The translations under genes and the position numbers were made by a program. 27,764 nucleotides of DNA from an uncultured Collinsella sp. (GTDB lineage: Bacteria; Actinomycetota; Coriobacteriia; Coriobacteriales; Coriobacteriaceae): positions 1 to 27,764 of the forward strand of contig CAAEDE010000055.1 in assembly GCA_900754525.1 (NCBI GenBank), written 5' to 3'. Of the stretch, positions 22,990 through 27,764 are shown piece after piece; the first letter of the stretch is position 1; every line of letters starts with the position of its first letter. The notes beneath the pieces were generated by a model that saw only the letters and a program-made list of their open reading frames with translations, did no database searches and was not told where the DNA came from.

Positions 22990-23950
22990 AGAGGAATTCG
23001 CCTACTCGGTGGACTTCGGGTTCTAGGTCTACGTTGAATTGGTCTTTGACGGTTGTCTGGATGTGGCGGATGAGTTCGTCGACGTCGGCGGCGGTGGCGT
23101 GGTCGGCGTTGACGATGAAGCCGCAGTGCTTCTCGCTCACCTGCGCGCCGCCAACGGCGTGTCCTCGCAGGCCGGCGTCCATGATGAGCTTGCCGGCAAA
23201 GTAGCCCTCGGGGCGCTTGAAAGTGGAGCCGGCACTCGGCATGTCGAGCGGCTGCTTGTCCTCGCGGCGCTGGCGGTAGTCGTCCATGTCGGCCTTGATC
23301 ATCGCGGCGTTGCCCGGAGCGAGATTGAAGGTGGCCGAAAGCACGATGAAGCCGTCGTCGGCAATGCGGCTCTTGCGATAGCCCAGGTTGAGCTCATCGA
23401 CATCGAACTCAATGATATTGCCGCTGCCGCGGGTGCCGTCGTCGAGCTGGCGAGCGGGTTTGTAGACGCGCACGGACTCCAGCACATCGGCCATGCAGGC
23501 ACCGTAGGCACCGGCGTTCATGTAGCAGGCGCCGCCGACCGATCCGGGGATGCCCGAGATGGGCTCCATGCCGGTGAGGCCGGCCTCGGCTGCCGCCGCG
23601 GCGACATCGGAAAGCAGCGCGCCGGCTGCCGCCGTGACGTGCGTGCCGTCGACGGTGATGTTGGAGAGACCTTCGCCCAGCGCCACGACAACGCCGCGGA
23701 TACCCTTGTCGCCGACGAGCAGGTCGGAGCCGTTGCCCACGATGGTGAGCGGCAGGTCGCAGCGATAACAGGTGTCGAGCGTGGCGACGAGGCCCTGCTC
23801 GGTATCGGGCGTGACAAAGACGTCGGCCGGGCCGCCGATCTTAAACGTGGTGTGCTCGCGCATGGGCTCGCTCATCAGCACGTTGTCCTCGCCGGCAACG
23901 CCAGCAAGCGCGCACAGCAGGTCCTCGTTAAAAAAGTCGTTCTCGTGCAT
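22988..23950 (-). CDS. murB: UDP-N-acetylenolpyruvoylglucosamine reductase
   Basis: This FAD enzyme reduces UDP-GlcNAc-enolpyruvate to UDP-MurNAc with NADPH, the second committed step of peptidoglycan precursor synthesis. Motifs seen are TTFKIGGPAD, VGNGSDLLVG (FAD binding), EPISGIPGSVGGACYMNAGAYG, LGYRKSRI (active-site Arg), PSAGSTFKRP (catalytic Ser) and LEPEVHRVG (catalytic Glu near the C-terminus). The ATG at 23950 is chosen because AAGGCGG lies about 8 nt upstream. The ATG at 23995 adds 15 residues (MQSIDDNNHQ) without a clear site. The 320-residue product fits the type I enzyme. It is divergent from the LacI-family gene. Confidence 0.94.
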   Translation of the reverse strand: MHENDFFNEDLLCALAGVAGEDNVLMSEPMREHTTFKIGGPADVFVTPDTEQGLVATLDTCYRCDLPLTIVGNGSDLLVGDKGIRGVVVALGEGLSNITVDGTHVTAAAGALLSDVAAAAAEAGLTGMEPISGIPGSVGGACYMNAGAYGACMADVLESVRVYKPARQLDDGTRGSGNIIEFDVDELNLGYRKSRIADDGFIVLSATFNLAPGNAAMIKADMDDYRQRREDKQPLDMPSAGSTFKRPEGYFAGKLIMDAGLRGHAVGGAQVSEKHCGFIVNADHATAADVDELIRHIQTTVKDQFNVDLEPEVHRVGEFL

Positions 23951-24133
23951 ACGAATATCCGCCTTTTGGTGGTTGTTGTCATCAATCGATTGCAATATAC
24001 CCCACCCGGACGGATTTGGTGCGCTGGCGGCGATAAAACAGCCGTCTACCGGATTGGTAAAGTGTTTATCACCGAGGTAGAGGGGTAGTCGCTATACTTT
24101 CAAGAGATTGCGCGTAAACCCGGAAGGAGCGAG

Positions 24134-25162
24134 ATGGCCAACAAAGTCACCCTCAAGCAGATCGCCCAGGAGGTGGGGCTTTCCCCCTCGTCGGTCTCGC
24201 TTGTGCTCAATAATCGGCCCTGTCGCATCTCGGAAGAAAACCGCAAACTCATCAAGGAGGTCGCGGCGCGCAACCACTATGTTCCTAACCAGATTGCGCG
24301 TAGTTTGGTCATGCGCGAGTCGCGCACGCTGGGCCTTATCGTCCCTAACATCGAGAGCCGCTTTTTTGCCTCGCTCGCCGGTAGCCTGGAAAAGCGCTGC
24401 CGCGAGGATGGCTATGCGCTCTTCATTACCAGCTCGGGTGGAAGCGCCGATGACGATCTGGAGCTGCTGCGCCAGCTGGTGACGCGCGGCGTTGATGGCG
24501 TCTTCCTGGTCGTGGGCGACGAGTTCTCCGACGACCGTGCCCTGCGCGAAGAAGTCAGCCACCTGCCCATCCCGGCCGTGATGGTCGACCGTGCCATTGA
24601 GGGGCTCGAGTGCGACAAGGTGATGTTCGACCACGAGATGGGCGGCTACATGGCCACCCGCTATCTGATCGAGCAAGGCCACCGCCGTATTGCCTGTCTG
24701 GTTAACGCACGCCGCTCCAATACGGGTCGCAAACGACTTGCCGGCTATGAGCGCGCACTGCGCGAGGTTGGCTTGCCTATCGACGCACGTTTAGAGTTTG
24801 AGAGCGAGTACTACATCCCGAGTGCCTACGAGGCCTCGGAGTCGGTGCTCGCAACTGATGCTACCGCTGTGTTCGCAAGCTCGGATAACATCGCCCTCGG
24901 TCTGCTCAAGCGCTTGCACGAGATGGGGAAGAGCATCCCGGGCGACATCTCGGTGGTGAGTTACGACAACTCGGCCGCCGACGTTCTCTTTGAGCCGGCG
25001 CTGACCGCGATTGAGCAGGATCCAGGTATCCTCGCGGAGCATGCTTTTGGCTGCATGTCCAAGCGTCTTGCCGGTAGGGGCGGTAGACGTGCCGAAGAAG
25101 TCGTTCTGGAGCCGGCGCTTATCGTGAAGGGCAGCGTGCTCGATCTTACCGAATGTAGCTAA
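24134..25162 (+). CDS. LacI-family transcriptional regulator
   Basis: This 342-residue regulator has a helix-turn-helix at residues 5-27 (TLKQIAQEVGLSPSSVSLVLNN) and the hinge region NQIARSLVMRESRTLGLIVPN (about 56-76), then a periplasmic-binding-protein-like sensor domain. IAFG-like and effector-pocket residues appear in MVDRAIEGL, FASSDNIALGLLKRL and VVSYDNSAADVLFEPALTAIEQD. GGAAGGAG lies about 7 nt before the ATG. TATACT (24094-24099) is a possible -10. No sugar gene is next to it on the same strand, so its target and ligand cannot be inferred locally; the alpha-glucan genes are candidates only by distance. Confidence 0.92.
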   Translation: MANKVTLKQIAQEVGLSPSSVSLVLNNRPCRISEENRKLIKEVAARNHYVPNQIARSLVMRESRTLGLIVPNIESRFFASLAGSLEKRCREDGYALFITSSGGSADDDLELLRQLVTRGVDGVFLVVGDEFSDDRALREEVSHLPIPAVMVDRAIEGLECDKVMFDHEMGGYMATRYLIEQGHRRIACLVNARRSNTGRKRLAGYERALREVGLPIDARLEFESEYYIPSAYEASESVLATDATAVFASSDNIALGLLKRLHEMGKSIPGDISVVSYDNSAADVLFEPALTAIEQDPGILAEHAFGCMSKRLAGRGGRRAEEVVLEPALIVKGSVLDLTECS

Positions 25163-25219
25163 GCGTACTTGTTTGTTTGCATAGATTGCATGCGGAGTGT
25201 CCGCTATTTACCGGCGGGG

Positions 25220-25286
25220 CCGGGGTGCCTGCCTTGTTTTGAGAAGTTCGCGGAGCCCACTTCTCAAAACAAGGCAGGCACCCCGG
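25220..25286. repeat. REP-like hairpin (GGTGCCTGCCTTGTTTT family)
   Basis: The perfect 27-bp arms 25220-25246 and 25260-25286 surround a 13-nt loop (TTCGCGGAGCCCA). It does not share the 69-nt core of the long palindromes. It lies after the LacI-family gene and could double as a terminator, though no T run follows. It is probably another REP/RAYT-type repeat. Confidence 0.8.
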
Positions 25287-25410
25287 TTCTCGTCCGTAAA
25301 CTCTTCCGCTGGGCGAGCCATAGACGCCGCGTACCGATGCGATAAAGCAGTGGCTTGAAATTGGTGCTATATTCAGCATGAGTTGTTTAATGCTAGTACG
25401 GGAGGCTGAT

Positions 25411-25902
25411 ATGGGGCTGTTCAAGAAGAAAAACCCGCAGGATGCCTTTGATCCCGATGTGTTTACCATCACGGATACGATTTTGGACCCGCCGCGGTTT
25501 ACATTTTTGCCGGCTATCTACCAGGACGCCACGCGCCGCAAGTGGGCCGTGCATCAGCGCGGCGGCGAGCCGAAGATTTTTGACTATGCGGATGTGCTGC
25601 AGTGCGAGATTGCCGAGACCGGAAATCCCGAGGATGTGCCGGAGCTCAGCAAACGCGAACTGGCTCAGCAGATTTTGATTAATCCAGCTCAGGCTACCAA
25701 AAACAACGCTGCCAAGCGTAATATGTGCCTTGGTATGGGTGTCATCGTTGCCGTGCAAACCGGCAAGGATGAGATTTCGAAGCTTGAGATTCCGGTGACC
25801 GCGGGCGAAGTCAAGCGAGACTCCGGCCTATATCGGTCGTATCGGAACGTTGCGGAGCAGATCAAAGAAGCCTTCGACGCCATGAGGCGTCCGGAGCAAT
25901 GA
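25411..25902 (+). CDS. Small cytoplasmic protein of unknown function
   Basis: This 163-residue protein starts at the ATG at 25411, with GGGAGG about 6 nt upstream. An upstream in-frame ATG has no such site. There is no signal peptide or membrane helix. The N-terminus is basic (MGLFKKKNPQD). The centre KIFDYADVLQCEIAETGNPED followed by a strand-rich tail loosely recalls bacterial PH-like tail domains (DUF4428-associated type). This resemblance is weak and from memory. The C-terminus SYRNVAEQIKEAFDAMRRPEQ is helical. The gene starts about 125 nt after a REP-like hairpin and ends 35 nt before the GntR pair, so it could be co-transcribed with it. No function is proposed. Confidence 0.75.
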   Translation: MGLFKKKNPQDAFDPDVFTITDTILDPPRFTFLPAIYQDATRRKWAVHQRGGEPKIFDYADVLQCEIAETGNPEDVPELSKRELAQQILINPAQATKNNAAKRNMCLGMGVIVAVQTGKDEISKLEIPVTAGEVKRDSGLYRSYRNVAEQIKEAFDAMRRPEQ

Positions 25903-25937
25903 TTCCTGCAGCATCAAGCGGTTGAGGAGTCTTGCCC

Positions 25938-26705
25938 ATGTCGAGTGAACCATATGCGATTCCGCCCAAAGATCGCGCCTTTGAGGGTATTCTTTGGTAT
26001 ATCAAACATTATGACCTGCAGAGTGGCGACCGGCTGCCCGCCGAGCGTGTGCTCTGTGAAGAGCTGGGCGTGTCGCGCACGGCGTTGCGTGCTGCGATCA
26101 CGCGCCTTATTTCGTGCGGAACTTTGGAAAGCCGCCGCGGTTCGGGCACCTATGTGTGTCCTCCCAAACCGCTGAACATCTTTCAGGAAACATGGAACTA
26201 TACGCAGGCGGTGGAGAGGGTTGGCTCAAAGTCGACCGCGCGCCTGGTTTGGTCCAAGGTCGTGTATGCCGATATCGATCTTGCCCAAAAAGCCCAGATC
26301 GACCTGGGCATGCCGCTCTTCTGCATTCGGCGCGTGCGTGTGGTCAACGGTTCCCCGGCATCGATCGAGACGGCTTACGTCAATCTGTCTTTGTGCCCCT
26401 CGCTTCCCGATCACGATTTTGAGCAGGAAAGCCTCTACGACGTTTTGCTCAAGGAGGGGAATGTCCATGTGACGCACGGCAAGGAGCATATTTCCATCAG
26501 CCGTCTGAACGCCGACGAGGCCAAGTTGCTGAATGCTCAGGAGGGCACGCCGGTGTTTTACAAGGCTTCGCACGAGCGCGACGAGACCGATGGCTTTGTC
26601 GAGTATTGCAAGTCCGTGATTCTGCCGACCAAGTATCGTTTTGCCGATAACGGCGAGGCAGACGGCGTTGCGACGAAGGTGGGTGTCGAATGGCTGATGC
26701 AGTAG
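25938..26705 (+). CDS. GntR/UTRA transcriptional regulator (first of a coupled pair)
   Basis: This 255-residue regulator starts at the ATG at 25938, with GAGGAG about 8 nt upstream. The GntR winged helix is at about residues 12-75 (LPAERVLCEELGVSRTALRAAITRLISCGTLESRRGSGTYVCPP). The UTRA sensor follows, with IRRVRVVNGSPASIETAYVNLSLCP and ISISRLNADEAKLLNAQEGTPVF, typical of ligand-binding UTRA folds. Its end overlaps the start of the next regulator by 16 nt in another frame, which implies translational coupling. The following gene looks like an SIS-type sugar enzyme, so an amino-sugar or Amadori-type ligand is possible but unproven. Confidence 0.9.
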   Translation: MSSEPYAIPPKDRAFEGILWYIKHYDLQSGDRLPAERVLCEELGVSRTALRAAITRLISCGTLESRRGSGTYVCPPKPLNIFQETWNYTQAVERVGSKSTARLVWSKVVYADIDLAQKAQIDLGMPLFCIRRVRVVNGSPASIETAYVNLSLCPSLPDHDFEQESLYDVLLKEGNVHVTHGKEHISISRLNADEAKLLNAQEGTPVFYKASHERDETDGFVEYCKSVILPTKYRFADNGEADGVATKVGVEWLMQ

Positions 26706-27403
26706 AAGACTTGCCGGTTTACAAACAAATTCGCCGCTGCATTGCGGAGCGAATCGAGCGCGGCGACTACCCGACGGGCTCGATGATTCCGTCCGAAAAC
26801 GAGCTGGCCGAGGAGTTTGGCACGACACGCCTGACAATCCGAAGCGCCATGGACGAGCTGGTCAAAAGTGGCCAGATTCGTCGCGTGCAGGGCAAAGGCG
26901 CCTTTGTGGGACATAAGTGGTTTGACGAGCACGAACGCAAGGGCGGCTTCCGCCAGTCGGTTCTGGCATCGGGCGCGACGCCGTCGGTGCGCATCCTGGC
27001 GCGCTCCAAACGCTACGCCGGCCCGTATTATGCCGACTTGTTTGGCATCGCTGAGGACGATCTGCTTTACTCGGTGCGCCGCCTCAACTGCATCGATGGT
27101 GAGCCCGTATCGATCGAGATGACACTGATTCCGTGCCTGCTGTTTCCGGGCATCGAAGGCGTGGACATTTCGGTCTTCAGCCTGTTCGAGACCTACGATA
27201 TGTTGGGACGCAAGCCAGATCAGTCGGTAGAGAAACTCGATATCGAGGCGCTGGGCGCACGCGATGCGAGTTTGCTCAATCTTGAGCCGGGCGATCTGGC
27301 GCTCGTGCTGGAAGGCCTGACCTATGACTCGAGTGGGCAGGCAATCGAGCATGCCAAGTCTTTTACCCGCGTCGACGCCGGCGGATATACCTACAACTAT
27401 TAG
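26690..27403 (+). CDS. GntR/UTRA transcriptional regulator (second of a coupled pair)
   Basis: This 237-residue regulator has its GntR winged helix at about residues 8-75 (VYKQIRRCIAERIERGDYPTG, IPSENELAEEFGTTRLTIRSAMDELVKSGQIRRVQGKGAFVG) and its UTRA domain at about 90-235 (YSVRRLNCIDGEPVSIEMTLIP, LEKLDI-like and LEPGDLALVLEGLTYDSSG). It is a paralogue, not a duplicate, of the gene before it: the domain order is the same but the sequences differ clearly. The ATG at 26690 lies inside the end of the upstream gene. The pair might act as a heterodimer or sense two ligands. A terminator follows. Confidence 0.9.
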   Translation: MADAVEDLPVYKQIRRCIAERIERGDYPTGSMIPSENELAEEFGTTRLTIRSAMDELVKSGQIRRVQGKGAFVGHKWFDEHERKGGFRQSVLASGATPSVRILARSKRYAGPYYADLFGIAEDDLLYSVRRLNCIDGEPVSIEMTLIPCLLFPGIEGVDISVFSLFETYDMLGRKPDQSVEKLDIEALGARDASLLNLEPGDLALVLEGLTYDSSGQAIEHAKSFTRVDAGGYTYNY

Positions 27404-27409
27404 CGTCTA

Positions 27410-27445
27410 GAGCGTCCCTGCGCACGGCGGGGTGCTCATTTTTTT
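27410..27445 (+). terminator. Terminator after the GntR pair
   Basis: GAGCGTCCC (27410-27418) pairs with GGGGTGCTC (27429-27437), including two wobbles. Then come an A and seven T. It lies 6 nt after the stop codon. Confidence 0.7.
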
Positions 27446-27521
27446 ACGGACATGTGTCGCATGACCGATGAACGGCAAAAACTGACCGTCTACCGAGAGG
27501 GGAGGATGAAATCAAAAAATC

Positions 27522-27658
27522 GGTATTAAAAACGGCTAACCTGTAATCGTTCACTGGTATTAAGAACCTTTGAATTGTTGAGCTTGGGGCCAAGATGTCC
27601 ACAAGGTTAAGCGGCGAGACGGGGCGGCAAGCCTGTCCATTCCGTGCGACAATTCAAA
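27522..27658. promoter_or_regulatory. Regulatory region with two pairs of repeated sites before the SIS-type gene
   Basis: GGTATTAAAAAC (27522-27533) and GGTATTAAGAAC (27556-27567) are direct repeats 34 bp apart. TTTGAATTGT (27569-27578) recurs inverted as ACAATTCAAA (27649-27658). No gene lies in 27446-27679. They are candidate binding sites for the adjacent GntR regulators. Confidence 0.4.
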
Positions 27659-27679
27659 CTGCTCGTGAAAGGAGCGGGA

Positions 27680-27764
27680 ATGAAGGAGACCGAGAAGATC
27701 GAGATCATGCACTTCGACCAGGAGGGCTACCTCGAGGACGGCAGGAACGTCTACGAGGCCGGCA
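27680..27764 (+). CDS. Partial CDS, probable SIS-domain sugar isomerase or deglycase
   Basis: Only 28 codons are visible before the window ends: MKETEKIEIMHFDQEGYLE then DGRNVYEAG. AAAGGAG lies about 5 nt before the ATG, a strong site. The H-F-D-Q-E-G-Y-L-E-D start resembles N-termini of SIS-domain enzymes of the FrlB/GlmS-C type, which act on amino-sugar or Amadori phosphates. This is a memory-based guess from few residues. Placement behind two GntR/UTRA regulators fits a regulated sugar operon. Codons are almost all C/G-ending, suggesting high expression. Confidence 0.5.
   Translation, partial: MKETEKIEIMHFDQEGYLEDGRNVYEAG

Overview
The window looks like the chromosome of a Collinsella-type actinobacterium (Coriobacteriia). 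This is inferred from the roughly 60% GC content, strong C/G-ending codon use, the protein flavour (Tat-exported lipoprotein, PcsB-like hydrolase, maltodextrin genes) and the dense hairpin repeats. No search was run, so the genus is a judgement.

Layout, left to right. (1) 1-2475: a long palindromic repeat, then cstA behind a structured leader. The leader has a promoter with a dyad in its spacer, a 14-codon leader peptide ending in a Leu/Ile/Val-rich run, alternative hairpins and an intrinsic terminator. (2) 2581-4761: an uncharacterised protein with a disordered Arg/Lys/Glu-rich middle and a C-terminal Toprim (JetD/DUF2220-like) domain. (3) 4762-5353: a gene-poor stretch with three different inverted-repeat elements next to tRNA-Gln(UUG). 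(4) 5392-7500, minus strand: a cytoplasmic CwlM-like peptidoglycan-binding-domain protein and a polyprenyl diphosphate synthase. (5) 7575-21287: an alpha-glucan/sugar region. It holds a PTS EIICB fused to a HAD phosphatase, a divergent TreR-like GntR regulator, a maltodextrin ABC system (Tat lipoprotein, two permeases, MsmX/MalK ATPase), glycogen phosphorylase and 4-alpha-glucanotransferase in one operon, and galE. (6) 21554-25162: a secreted PcsB-like/CHAP hydrolase, murB and a LacI-family regulator. (7) 25411-27764: a small unknown protein, two overlapping GntR/UTRA regulators, and the first 28 codons of a probable SIS-domain sugar enzyme.

How the genes fit together. Maltodextrins would enter through the ABC system. 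MalQ and GlgP would convert them to glucose and glucose-1-phosphate, and GalE links to UDP-sugars. A second sugar would enter through the PTS fusion. Five near-palindromic sites of the form TTGTTTAAAC lie in front of the PTS gene, its GntR regulator, the ABC operon (two sites) and malQ, so these units probably form one regulon.

The most unusual signals are: the repeat family with an invariant 69-nt core and perfect outer arms that differ in every copy (1-127, 4770-4906, 22779-22909); the Leu/Ile/Val leader peptide before cstA; the orphan Toprim protein; the PTS-phosphatase fusion; and a three-unit, 80-bp-period hairpin array at 15784-16003. No CRISPR array, insertion-sequence transposase, rRNA or phage gene was seen.
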